This document shows, one piece after another, positions 12,634-24,600 of a stretch of DNA of 64,000 nucleotides. This DNA comes from Leuctra nigra (lineage: Eukaryota > Arthropoda > Insecta > Plecoptera > Leuctridae), in contig OW203762.1 in assembly GCA_934045905.1 (NCBI GenBank), positions 42,509,702 through 42,573,701 of the forward strand, in the 5' to 3' direction. Position 1 is the first letter of the stretch; the number at the start of each line of letters is the position of its first letter. The translations under genes and the position numbers were made by a program. The notes under the pieces are model-generated. The model had not been told where the DNA came from. It did no database searches and saw nothing but the letters and a program-made list of their open reading frames with translations.

Positions 12634-12960
12634 TCATGGAGGATGTGGATGTCTCAGGAGAATGATGCCTTGGATTGTTATTTTTCCACCCTGCATTCTC
12701 TTCTCGAACTCACAGCTCTTTAAACGCTCTTGTTCGTAGCAAATATTATAGATAGTGATTCTGTTCAACTCAAATGCATTCATATTCACGTATTGCTGAC
12801 AGTTGAACAAATATTTAATAGGATTGACTGAGAGTGAGAAATATTGCATTTTGAAACTGGTGTCTTTACGGTACATGCTCTTGTTGTTTTTTGTGATGCT
12901 GGCCCTGATAAGGGGTACTGTAACGTAGTGATAAATGGCCCATATCAGAGCCAACATCAC
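12634..12960 (-). CDS. Hypothetical small protein with hydrophobic N-terminus
   Basis: This is a 108-residue open frame starting MMLALIWAIYHYVTVPLI, a possible signal anchor, followed by a polar region with several Tyr, Asn and Lys and one Cys pair (ICYEQERLKSCEFEKR). I recognise no family. It lies between two minus-strand genes and could be an exon, but no splice partner was found. Chance in AT-rich DNA remains likely. Confidence 0.2.
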   Translation of the reverse strand: MMLALIWAIYHYVTVPLIRASITKNNKSMYRKDTSFKMQYFSLSVNPIKYLFNCQQYVNMNAFELNRITIYNICYEQERLKSCEFEKRMQGGKITIQGIILLRHPHPP

Positions 12961-13751
12961 AAAAAAACAAGAATATGTACCATAAAAACACCATAATTAA
13001 TAACTAGACGAAATTTAGAGAATACCAGAGTACCGACAAAATATTTAATCAAACAACATTTATGCTTTTCTTGACCAGTTGCAAATTCTGATGAGAGAAG
13101 TGTGAACTAAGTACTAACTAGCCAAAACACTACTTGAATGAAATACCTACATAAGTTTTTTTACACGTTTCTATTCTTTGAGACCCTTATTACGATGAAT
13201 TATGCATGTGAAATAATTTGTAAAAACATATGTAGATACCTATTAATTTATAATTTAATAAATAAACTTACTGTTTAAGGAACTCATCGCTGGGATGGTT
13301 TTCCTTTAAACATGATTACTCATGATTTGATGGGGTTAGTTGAGGGATGTCAAAGTGTATACAGATGAATTTTGTTACCAGGTAACATTTTACAAGTTTC
13401 ATTTTGATTCTTCTGTAACAATTTATCACACATTGGGAGATAGAAAAAGTTTCCAAGAAATGTTGCCAAGTAAAATGTTGCTTTGCAATTATAATAGTTT
13501 TCTCTCAATCAGTTTAACAGAGCATAATGACAATATAACCTTTCTTAGTTCTCAGATATTGTCACTGAGTTTATTGATTTATTGTCTAAAATTCAGGTGG
13601 TACTTACCATGAACCATGCAATAATAGGTTTGCTGTGATAAGCTATCAACAATAATGCAATGCAGGTATTTGTGTGAAAATAATTATTTTTTTAATACCT
13701 AATTTACAACATTTATAACAGAAACATTACAAATGCACTAGTGTAAAAAGT

Positions 13752-14117
13752 GGGTGTGACTACGATCCCGACAGCCGGGACTTTCAGGTTAAAAAAACAG
13801 TCCCGACCGTAGGTTTTACTGGGCAGCCTAAGGAATAAAACTCTCTATGGGTAGACAAATTCGAACTGGGCAACTTAAAAAAAATAACTCTATGGTTAGG
13901 CAGAATTAAAACTTGTGAAAATTACAAATAAAAAAAAATGTGCTCCCGGCCGGATTCGAACCGACGACCTCTTGCACCGTGGTCCAGTACGCTATCCATA
14001 GCGCCATCAGGACGGTCATACTGAAAGCCGTTCTTAACCAGTATATAAATAAACAAGGCCAGTCGGGACTATTTTTTTAACCTGAAAATCCCGGCTGTCG
14101 GGATTTTAGTCACTACC
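13752..14117. mobile_element. MULE-like MITE with 9-bp target duplication
   Basis: The direct repeat GTAAAAAGT (13743-13751 and 14118-14126) flanks inverted ends. The ends begin GGGTGTGACTA and GGTAGTGACTA and share ATCCCGACAGCCGGGA and TTTCAGGTTAAAAAAA, with arms of about 60 bp. A 9-bp duplication and G-starting ends fit Mutator-like elements. The interior carries a tRNA-Arg-like unit. Confidence 0.75.
13941..14017 (-). repeat. tRNA-Arg(ACG)-like sequence inside the MULE-like element
   Basis: On the minus strand the D region GATGGCGCTATGGATAGCG, a loop CCACGGT giving anticodon ACG, and a perfect T arm (GTCGG TTCGAAT CCGGC) resemble tRNA-Arg-ACG. The anticodon stem is degenerate and no acceptor stem forms, so it is a tRNA relic or SINE fragment, not a gene. 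Confidence 0.6.
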
Positions 14118-15214
14118 GTAAAAAGTAGGACTCTGCGAGATTGAATTTTCCATGTCGAGCGAGATCGAGATTTAAAGAAAGTCAAGCGAGATCAAGCGAA
14201 ATAATTTACCCTCAGATGGAGAATATTCAAGTAATGTATCCCACCTTTTTTGTAAAACTTTTTGTGGTGCAAAAGAAAACATAGTAATTTGTTCAGCTAC
14301 TACATACAAAATTACATTTGGTTATAGTCTGTAGGGCTATCTTCTTTATACATAATGCAATAAAATTATATTTGTGGAAGACACCATGCTACATGGAAAT
14401 GCAAAGAAAGTTAGTTTGCTGTAGATAGTTCTGCAAAAATAACAAAACATTGTAAATTTCGATGGCTTAGTCAATAAAAAATTTAAGATGGAAATTTGAA
14501 CAAACGATCGAAATCGAGATTAATCTTGACCTTGTCTTGAATTTTCGATTCTTTGCATAGCCCGAATCAAAAGTGTCAAAACTAAGAAATGTTTTAAGTC
14601 ATATACACTCATATAATGTAGTTTGCAATTACCTAGTAGCCAGCAAATGTTATATATTTCCAAAATTGTATACGAGATTCATCATGCTGCTACACTGAAT
14701 TGCACTTGCCCAGATTGGACAACTAACCAGTGCAACAGAGACAGAATGCTTGCTCTCCGTGCAGTAAGGCTCGGGTTCATTTCCCAGTAGACAAGTTATT
14801 TATTTCCCAAACTCATACAAAGATTAATAGGTAGGTAGTATGTCCCATCAAGCATTATCCTAAATAATGTTCAGGCGCCAGATTCACAAAAGGCATCACC
14901 TCCTAATAGTACATAATAGTACATATTACCTTTTGTAGTATCTTTCATTTAACAAGATGTTTTCAGTATTAGATCAAAAGATAATACATATTAGCAGATA
15001 ATACCATTTGTGAAAAAGCCAGTGGTTTAATATTGCAAATGCCAAGTAGCGTATTTTGGTGCATTGTGATTTGTTGAAAATCTGAATCGTGGTGGCGAAT
15101 GAGGAGACAGCCTTGTGCGTTTTCTTACTCAGATGATTTCCATGATTCTTTGGACCTAAATGACTATTTATGATAATATGATACTATCCACAAATTTTTT
15201 ATCACAGTCGACCA

Positions 15215-16394
15215 CTAGCCATCTCCGAGTAACTCTGAATTCTTGAAGTGTTCGTTTGGCGTGTGACAGAGGTCTGGATTATTCCACCAACTGTGAATGT
15301 CACTGTGCACATGATCAGTTTGATTGGCAGCATTAAGTATTGCACACAATGAGCACATTTCATGATTAGTTACTGTACCCACTTGATAGTACGATTTCCA
15401 CCAGAAGTACTTAAGATATTCTTCTGGGTTCTTCATCAAGAACTTGAGGTAGTTTGCAAGCTCCTCTGGACTTGTATAGTCTTTTACATCAATATACGAC
15501 ATTGGTGGAGCTACAGTTTTGTAGTTTGCTCCACCGTAGACTACAGGCACAATGTTATAAGATATGTATTTAAAGAACTTTTCTGTCACATAATCTTGAC
15601 ACAATGAGTTTTCAAATGAAAGGTAGAACATATAATTATCTTCCAGCAATTGTTCACACTCGCCTTTCTTTCCTTTGCACTTGAAGCTTCCACAAGATCC
15701 ATATATATCAACTCGAATGAACTGAGATAGTTTTTTAACATAGATATGTCGTTTACTTGGTGTTTTGCAATTAGAAACAAACCATGCTACGGCTTTTGTT
15801 TTACTTGGTTTTAGATTAATAGATATATTTTCAAAGTTTGGTTCAAGCCAGTTGATTGGGGTTTTGCTGGGTGCAGAGGCATTGCCTATCCATCTGTACG
15901 GAGCATATATATCGGAATCTCTGCGATAGGTTATAGTCAAGTTAAAAAAGTTGGCATGTGGTCGAAAATCAAACTTGTTTGTTGCTGGTGATTCGAGGAG
16001 ATAGAACAAGTATCTTTGGTGAGGCAATCTAAACATTGGTTTATTCTCTAATATCACTCCACTTGGCTTATCTAATGCGTGAAACATAACTGCATCAAAT
16101 TCTTGTACAGGTAGGGGAAGGTTTTCATCTTCCTTAGCCCATGCCATACAGTTTGTTTCTTTACAGCCAATAAATGGGGTTTTACCGACTCCAAAATAGA
16201 AATCCTTCTCACCGAAAAATGTGTTCCAATATAATATTGTTTTTAGCATTTTACTATTGACACCTTTGCTCTGCTCATCTGTGGGAATGTGAAATGAATA
16301 TGTGTTCCCTTTTACTGTCCTCGTACGCTGAAGTGATATGAAGATTAGAAAGGCAGTGACCAGTCCACATGTGAAGAGAGCTGTCTTTCTTGAT
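15215..16394 (-). CDS. Alpha-1,3-fucosyltransferase, GT10 family (FucT-C-like), main exon
   Basis: This is a Golgi type II membrane enzyme that transfers fucose from GDP-fucose onto N- or O-glycan GlcNAc. The exon starts after the acceptor TTTTTATAG (plus-strand 16395 upward). It encodes a short stem with one membrane segment (ALFTCGLVTAFLIFISL) before the catalytic domain, about 393 residues in all. Counting from the internal Met at 16249, visible family motifs are TYRRDSD near 107-113, VAWFVSNC near 154-161, YLSFENSLCQDYVTEKFFKY near 209-228 and PVVYGG near 235-240. DYTSPEELANYL follows. These are conserved in donor-binding GT10 domains. NLT, NAS and NIS are possible N-glycosylation sites. 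The start Met must lie on an upstream exon (higher coordinates) that I did not find. The exact linkage specificity cannot be read from sequence. Confidence 0.88.
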
Positions 16395-16802
16395 CTATAA
16401 AAAACATAGAAAACAGTGTAGGTATATAGTTGAAAGAAGAGAATGTATAACTTCCTCGTTTACAATTATTTAGAATGAAGGATGCAATATGATGTATCTT
16501 TCCATTTTTTATGTAAATTTGTACACTTAACACAAATAATGATGACAAACACACAGTCGTATTAACCCCCCAAAAAAATCATTCATAATTCATAAAATAA
16601 AATTTAACATCATTTTGTAATATTGGCAGGAAAATGGTGTATGACCTATGCCATTTTTAAACACAACCCTTGGGGTCAAAATAGGATGGGTCATATCCCA
16701 CCTATTTCCCATGTCACAGAACGGTCAGTGTTTTGTACCCATTTGATCTCATCAAATCAATTATAACCCGTTATGAGCTACGTCCGGGCTATTTCGTTCA
16801 TC

Positions 16803-16860
16803 ATTCCGTTGGGTTTGAACCCAACGGAATGTCCAAAAAGGTAAGCTTACCTTTTTGGCT
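16803..16860. repeat. Two adjacent perfect palindromes
   Basis: CATTCCGTTGGGTTT is followed by its inverse, then CCAAAAAGGTAAG by its inverse. They form back-to-back hairpins with almost no loop. No transposon ends are recognisable around them. Confidence 0.7.
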
Positions 16861-17214
16861 GATCTCTGCAATCAAATCATAGACATTTATACTCACTGCG
16901 TGATAAAATCATGCCACTTCGCAAAGTCGCTAAGGGCCAAACACACTTTCTGTAAACGCAACATATTAAAATGATTCACTTATAATTTAGTAGGTAGGTA
17001 TAAGAATGTCCTTCAGTTGCTAGCTGTCACTCACTAGTGCAATTAGGTAGATTATTACAAGGAAAGTCACATGAACATACCTAATCAATTGTTTCTCAAC
17101 AATTAATCTAATTATCTTCCGTATGTCCCTGCATTATTATAATTTTATAGTGAGCGTCTACTTTTTTCACTTTTTCACTCTTTAGCACAGATCTTTTTTT
17201 TGTAATTCATTTAT

Positions 17215-17660
17215 CCCCCAAATTAACCACTGCTGCAAACCTTTATTTCTTCTTATGTCTTTCTTTACATGAGTGCAAAATTTCCGAGTTATATACAGGT
17301 TGCTGCACCGTTTTTCCGATTGAGCTGAAATTTTGCACTCATGTAAAGAAAGACCGACATAATGGTTTGCAGCAGTGGCTAATTTGGGGGCGGACGCGTC
17401 CCCTAACTCTTTTTTCAAGGTGGACGCCGTCTGCCCACTTATTTTTGATAGAAGTAAAAATTGTCTTAAAATTGTGTACAAATCGCGTAAAATGGCACCA
17501 AATTTTGTCCTGAAATTCAAAATTTTCATGGGGCTCTGCGCCCCGGACCCGCATTATGTAGGGGGTTTCTCCCCCCAAACCCCCCATTGTTTTCGTGAGC
17601 AAATATGGTGTCCTGACATCACGTCGAGCGTCCGCCCACTTATTATTTTACAAATTAACC
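17215..17660. repeat. Dispersed repeat with an inverted arm
   Basis: CCCCCAAATTAACCACTGC, CTTTACATGAGTGCAAAATT and neighbours are mirrored between 17215-17300 and 17325-17400. The right part (TAATTTGGGGGCGGACGCGTCC) recurs near 39325-39370. Short open frames across it are repeat-derived. Confidence 0.6.
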
Positions 17661-19646
17661 GCTGTTTGCAGGCTGAAATTCTTTTGAAATACATTGATTG
17701 ATTCAAATTTTTTAAAAATATCTTCTGATTTTATCCAATCAATTTAAATTTTGCAATGTCAATAAGACCAATATTTTTTCAAATTTTACAAATTTTCAGT
17801 CAAATATTGGTTGAAGTTTTAAATAGTAATATCTTTTGATTGGCAGAAAATCATGTTCCAATAAAGTTCAAATTTTGCACGGTGATCAAGACCCACATTA
17901 TCTTATATTTTACACATTGTCAGAAAATGCGGAACTAGAGAAGGAAGGTGGTGCCCCCCCCCCCCCCCCCCATACACCTCAATCAAGCTGAAAGCTTTTT
18001 TGGCCAACATTTCAGGTTTCAGCAGATAAGTCTTTTCAACCCCATTTGGATTCACGCTTAAGGGTCCTGGATATTAAGAATAAATCTGGGCCTCTTTTCT
18101 GTACCAATGAGTCTTTATCGTTTCTTGCAAGTTGATCCTGCTTTCATATTGTCCAATTAGAGAATATTACACTGAACAAAATAACACATTATTAATTATT
18201 ATGCATAATCTGAACTGATATCTGATGTAAATTAGTCTTAGACAAATTGATGTACCTGAAACTGAACCCTTGGCGTGCCATTACTGTGAGGAGATATTTT
18301 CCAGCTCTTATCTCAATGGTAATGGATTTCCTATAGGGAGTGGAAGGTACATCTATCTTTATCTTATCTTCTCTTGTATTGTTATCTTATCTCAGGGACC
18401 TTAGGTTGCACCTATTTCAATGGGGCATCAACTAACATACATGGGAAAAATATTAATTAATTCAGTAGGTACCAATTTTTGATCGAGCGAGCGTCACCAC
18501 GGTACTCTTATGGCACTTCCTCTGTGTGTGTTTTTTTTTTGTGGTGCCCAGATCAAACCGGTGTACCAATTGATCTGAAATTTTGTACACATACCAATAC
18601 AATCTAAGTGGTATCTGGGATCGTTTTTCAACCGTATCCTGTAATTGGTTGATAAATGAAAATGTAGCTCACACTGTTTGACCTATCAAACTGAAATTTT
18701 TCACAAACATTGAGGCCATCTTATAGTTGTATGGTTAATACTGCGTGACAGAAGCCAAATAAGAAATACTTAATGCAAAATGTTACAGAATTAGTGTCCT
18801 TATTATTACTTATTATTACCAAGTGTTGGTAATTACAAAGGAAGGAACTATAAAATGCAAAATCCCCTTGTGCAAACTAGGTATGCCAAACAAAGTTTTA
18901 TGTTCGTATGTATCATGACTAAGTAATAAGTGATAAAATTACTGCAGGTAAAAAAGGCCAGAGGTTCGGTTCGTAGGTTTGGTCAAATATTTAAAGTTCG
19001 GTTAAAAAATATGAGGTTTGCCCAGCCCTATATTTTCTTTTTCTTTTTCTTTTGTGGCATTTCAGGGCTTGGAGCCCTATTGCCGCCTCCCCTATACTTA
19101 GGGTACAAAAACAAACAAATGTGAACAAAAAACAAAACTTTTTCTGGTAGACATATGGACATAATATCAGGAAAAAAATTGATACCAATATTCAATAATC
19201 AATTGATAATCAACAAGTGCTATTTTAAAAGTTAGAAACCAAATTTGAAATGATTTTCCTATAGGAATCGTGCTCGTGACGTCACAGTGGTAGAAAAATG
19301 GAGGCTGCTATGGTAGGGGAAATGTGTCAAAGCTCTAAATAATAGCAATAAATCATATTTATCAGATGAATATTTAACTTGAACATGTGTAAAGATAAAT
19401 ATTGCGTATTATTATTAGCTTGTACTTACTTAAATATCTTTCTTTCACAAGTAATCACTCAAAATATGAGATTTGGATTGCCGCTGTCAGATTTGTTTTT
19501 CCCTATACTTTTGTATAGGTTACTATGGCAACCTTTTCTCACGCAGGATGCCTATACCTACCATGTTAAAGTTTTGTTCATTCTCAAAAGTCATAAAATT
19601 AAAAACTCATTATTGGCCGGGCGGGACTGCAAACTACAGTAGGAGG

Positions 19647-19743
19647 CAAGGTCCACTAAATCTCCGCTCCAACTAGCGCAGCGCCATAGGTGGAATTTGG
19701 CGGTTCGCCTGTTCTCCGCTAGGAGAAGATTTAGTGGACCTTG
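19647..19743. mobile_element. 97-bp hAT-like MITE with 8-bp target duplication
   Basis: CAAGGTCCACTAAATCT and AGATTTAGTGGACCTTG are exact inverted ends. The octamer GTAGGAGG flanks both sides directly (19639-19646 and 19744-19751). Eight-base duplications and CA...TG ends fit the hAT superfamily. Confidence 0.85.
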
Positions 19744-19834
19744 GTAGGAGGTAGGAAAAGTTTTTTGATATTATAATAATTTATTTCCAAAGTAAAAAAT
19801 TGTTGACTATATGGAGTAATCGCGCAACGTTTAA

Positions 19835-20602
19835 GGGCCGGTCTTTCAATGCCTTGCTAACTTAAAAAAAAAAAAAAGTAAAGTAAAAACGTCTTTATTT
19901 GATGCGGCGAGATTAAGCACTGACGGCTTTTCTTCCACCTAACCGTTTACATGCTAGACACATTCAGTCATTGACACTTTCAGTTTCTAATATTCTAACT
20001 ATAGTTAGCAAGAAGATTGAGTCAATATATATAGTTAAATATATAACTATTTTATCCTTATGCAGTCAATTAGGACTATATTGCCATCAACAACCAATGA
20101 CATTCCTAGAATGACCACTAACTAACTGTTAAGAGCTAATTGAGAATTTAGCAGAGTATTGAAACATTGACAATCAAAACTGGGGGATAAGCAAATCGTT
20201 TACTTTTTACGGCACTACGGTTGTAGTCAAAGCCAAAATGCCGCACGCGAATCACAACACGTTAGAGAAGGAGGGGGCGGGACTTTCGTAGCTACTTGTT
20301 CTAGAGATGCAAATGAATTACACCAAACTACTTTTACCTAAATACCTTAATCCCACAAAACATGTGAGCAATACCTTCTTAGATGATTGAAAAGTGTTCT
20401 AGACATGGTCTACTGAGTTTTCATAACGGAAATAATTTTGTATGCTGTGTCAAATCTGACGGTTGCAGTGGCTGGATGCCCGGGAGGCGGGATCAGAGAA
20501 TCACGCAATGGTTCAAATGAGGGCCGTGCGTTATAGTGGTATTGGCATGGCAGTTTCATATCTCGGTATAGAGGTGTTAGTCAATGATTGAAAGACTGGG
20601 CC
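19835..20602. mobile_element. Harbinger-like non-autonomous element (TAA duplication)
   Basis: The ends GGGCCGGTCTTTCAAT and ATTGAAAGACTGGGCC are inverted with two mismatches, and the trinucleotide TAA flanks both sides. A 3-bp TWA target fits PIF/Harbinger. The 768-bp interior encodes nothing recognisable. Confidence 0.65.
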
Positions 20603-21609
20603 TAAGCTAGGATTATAACACCCGTGGAGTTATAATCCTAGGCCTAAGTCTATATATTATTCCGTCAATTTGAAACCTAAATTTATATTTAATTTAATTT
20701 ATTTTATACTACTCTACCGATCAGAAATTGAATTTGAAATATAGGTAGGTACATATTATCATGGATTTATATATAGTACTGATATCATTTTAAAATATTA
20801 GAATGGACATTTTTAAAATTTGGCGCCACTTCGTGTATTTGAGGATTCGAGGTGATGAACAGGCGGGAAGAAAGAAGGCGGTGGTAGCACTTCTTAATGC
20901 CATCTACATCCGGTTTGGAACTACGTACCATTCCGTGTGTTCCGGTGGTGACAAGAAATATCAATTTAGTTTCAATTCACACTTTTAAATAAACGGAATT
21001 CAAAGTTCACCTATCTGTAATTAAATAATAGTATTCTTGATATCAATACATTATATAAAATGTACTTTGTTAAAATAAATTTAAAGCAGAACGAAACAAA
21101 TTTTACAAAACAAAAATGCAACAATCAAAAATTAGATAACAGCCTTCTTAATGCAGTATAATTTTCGTTTTAAGAGGGCAGTGTTTTCGAGATGTCACAC
21201 GGGTCAAGGTGTAAAATTGTCAACTTCACGCATGCGCAGGAATTTCTGTTTTGGTCTATTGAGGTGAGGTTGATTCAATGATCAGATTGTGAGTTTTTAA
21301 CGAATTAATAGTTATAGGTAGTTATACTAATATCTATTGTTAGATACATCAATCATTTATTGTACGTAAGTAGGTAGTAGTAAGGTTTTATAAAAAATAT
21401 TGCTTGATATTTTTTACCTAGAGCTTACAAAAGTTTACAAAGTTTGGTTAAGAAATGCTAGGCCTAGCCTAAAAGGTAGGTAGGTAACAATTTCAAATTT
21501 TGAAATGTTCCAAAATTATAAATTATTCCTTTTTTTATTTCAGAATCAGAAGTAAGACCTTTTGAAATTTCAGACATTACAAATTGTTACTTTGAAGCCT
21601 TGACTGACC

Positions 21610-24600
21610 ATGAATCTACCAGATCAACAATATAAGGAATTGAAAGAAGTTATATATTTTTTAAAAAGCGATGGGAAACAGGATTGTATCCGATTCATTG
21701 AGACAGTAGCTACTTACCTTGATAATTTCTACAGTAATGTTGAGAACTTGAACATCAAGCAATCTCCGGTACGTAAAAATTTTGGCTAGGTATAGCCCAA
21801 CGTCTATACAATACTCTCTTCTAAAGGTTGAGCCGATCGAGGGATTTCAGTACTCGGAAGTATTCGGCTTTGTCCTACTCCGTGACGTCATGGAGTAGGA
21901 CATTTCTATCAAAATCACATGCCAGCGCATACAGACTATCAAGCAGTTGCCAGCTGTGTTGACGTCACGAAGTGGGAAATGCCGAATACTTCCGAGTACT
22001 GAAATCCCTCGCTCGGCTCAACCTTTAGAAGAGAGTATTGTATAGACGTTGGGTATAGCCTAGCTATGTTAAGGCTGGCTGCCATGAATTAAAAATTAGT
22101 TAATCAATCAAAAAAAGTCCAACACCAAAAACGTGAAGTTTCTGAGAGTTCTAGTTTGAAAGTTAGCCCCACATAACCCATAGGCAGATGATTCCATGAC
22201 GTCACCACTACGGTTGGCGTGGTTGCGCATAGTCAAGCTGCTTAAGAGCCATTTTTGACAGCCGGCCTTTAAGGTGGCGTTATTGCTCTATTCAAGAAAA
22301 TAAGGTAGACGACTGACCTCTGGTGGATTCTTTGGTACTATCCATAATGGAGGATATATAAAGGGTTTATTTATGTAAATAAATGGTATAACATTTGCTT
22401 TAGTTGTTTGTTATGGCTGAAAAAGTAAACTTGTAACTAAATCTAAATTTAATTTGTTTCTCCTTTTTCACTGCCCTATAGAAACACGAACATCAAAATA
22501 AAAAAGTGCATCTAAAAAGTTTCCTGCCAGAAGTGGCTCCATCACGTAGTATCACTTATTTGTTCGATGCGACCCTGCTTCCAACTATTGTCGGGTCAGG
22601 GGGTGGGATGATCCCACCAATGTTCTAGGGCACTTGTGTTCTCAGAGCCGACTTGCCAAGTCCGACACTCCACACTTCTTCAATCTCTTCTTCCACTTCT
22701 TCAGCCTCCTCTCTTTCCACCCGGTCCCTCCATCTCTCTCTGTCTTCCCACCACTTCTCTGTTGTACCATCCTCTCTTCTCCCATCCTCTTCATATGTCC
22801 GTACCATCTTAGCCTCTCTTTTCCAAGTTTAAATCAGAAGAGACCCCACTTCTAGGTCCTTTCTAATCTTTGCACTCCTCACCATGTCCATCTTCGTCAC
22901 TCCTGCCACACTTCTCAGGAACTTCATTTCCGCAGCCTGCATTTTCATTTCTTCCTTCCCTCCCATTGGCCAAGTTACTGCTGCTGCTTTGATTGCTTTG
23001 ATTGGTACAAAGTAGGTCTTGTACAGTAATAGCTTAAACCTCTGTGGCACATCTTCATTCCATAGTAGTTTCTTTACACTCGGATAAAACACTTCTGCTG
23101 CTCTCACCCTCCTCTCGATCTCCTTGTCCACCTTTCCATCCTTTGCCAATACACTGCCTAGATATTTAAACTCATCTTTTTCTGTCAGTTCCTCTCCTCG
23201 CATCTGCATTCGGCACCGTGTCTCTACACGGTTTCGCTTTTTTCTCTACTGATTTCTAGTCCATATTTTGCTGTCACTTCTTCCCACCTGTTGAGTTTCT
23301 CTTGCAACTCTTCCTCAGTCTCTCCCCATACAAAATCATCGTCTGCATATATGAGTGTTGCTCAATATACCTATACCTACCTCTAGGTACCTATAGATAT
23401 TTTTATTTAAATTAGTAGGAAGGTTCCATTTCAAAAAACTTTTTCCAGCTTTTCAACTAGGTACTATGTAAGTAATAAAAGACTCCTAAATGTCCTGTAG
23501 TGAATTGTAACTCCCATCCAATAATAAGTTTTCAATGTCTACAGAGTATTATTGAAGTACTACCTATTTAGTTACTGAAAACAATAACAAGCTACCTACT
23601 ATTTTAAAAGTAAGAAAGCTTCTAAAATGGCACACGTATTGCTTAGGCAGTTATTTTCCTAAAAAGAGGTAGGTACCAGGTAGGTAACCTATCTCTTTGT
23701 ACATCAATGTACTTAAATGTCTACACCAGAAAAATAGTTTATTTGCTCAAATCTATTGATGTAAATTATTAGATCTTCATTAGGATAGCATAAAAATGAC
23801 ATGATCTGCCATAACAAAAGATATCAGGGAGGTAAGCAACACAATGTACCTGTCATCTTACAAACTAGACATGAAAAGTGTTTAATTTTCAAGGGATTGT
23901 ATATGGAATGATATTGATACCTATGTACCTTACACAGAAAATTATAAAGATCTGAGACCATGCCCTGTTAGATGGAACCACCTTAAGTTAGTATTGTGTG
24001 AGGTAGGTAGTATAGATTACAACTGTGCAGCATATTGGAACATACTGTGCTTAGTTTTATTTGATTCGTTACAGCATCGCGATGAAGATCTCTTCGAGCG
24101 ATTGAACTGCATCTTGTACCTCCTGGATATCTTCTTTGCTACCGTAAATATCAATTCACATTTCTTACCAACGGTCAAGGAATGCGCATATTTTATGTTG
24201 ATAGAGCTGAACGTTAAGCTTAAGTGTAGCTAACGCCAGTGGCAAAGCTAAATAATTTTATAATTTTTTGAGCTTTTTGCTCTTTTAGCATGCACCTTTG
24301 TTTCTTTTGTTTTTTTCCGTTACCTGCTGCCAGTATAGAGGAGGCGTATTCTAGAACGTTTTCCTAATTCCATTCCTGATGGAATCCGGTCACGGCCATA
24401 AGGATTAACATTGCACGGAATCAGATTCCATCAGAATTGGGAATTTAAAAGTTCTAGAATACGGCCCCAGGTCACAATTTTCTTCGATCAAGCTGAAATT
24501 TTGCACATGATCTCTGGGCGTTGCAGACTCTAATTTTTTTGAAATCCATTGATTGGTTCAAATTTTAGACAAATAATCTTCCGAGTGGTTGGTCCAATCA

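Larger units (their letters stand above)
12124..15214. other. Intergenic region between alpha-tubulin and the fucosyltransferase
   Basis: The region is AT-rich. Supported content is the MULE-like element 13752-14117. A 108-codon minus-strand frame at 12634-12960 and a 90-codon plus-strand frame at 13340-13612 have no recognisable family. From 14130 to 15200 I see only AT-rich sequence. Confidence 0.5.
16395..21609. other. Upstream of the fucosyltransferase: repeats and AT-rich DNA
   Basis: This should contain the first fucosyltransferase exon on the minus strand and the SYCP2 promoter on the plus strand; neither could be placed. It holds adjacent perfect hairpins (16803-16860), an inverted repeat at 17215-17400, members of a dispersed family with the word GAAATTTTGCACA, a poly-C run near 17950, and the elements at 19647-19743 and 19835-20602. 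A short palindrome (GGATTATAAC / GTTATAATCC) follows at about 20608-20640. Confidence 0.5.

Noticed and set aside
13340..13612. 90-codon plus-strand frame
   Set aside because: AT-rich, no recognisable motif, no promoter or splice context, probably chance.
17939..17971. Poly-C run as a functional i-motif or G-quadruplex element
   Set aside because: A simple homopolymer in repeat-rich DNA, with no nearby promoter or gene boundary to support a role.
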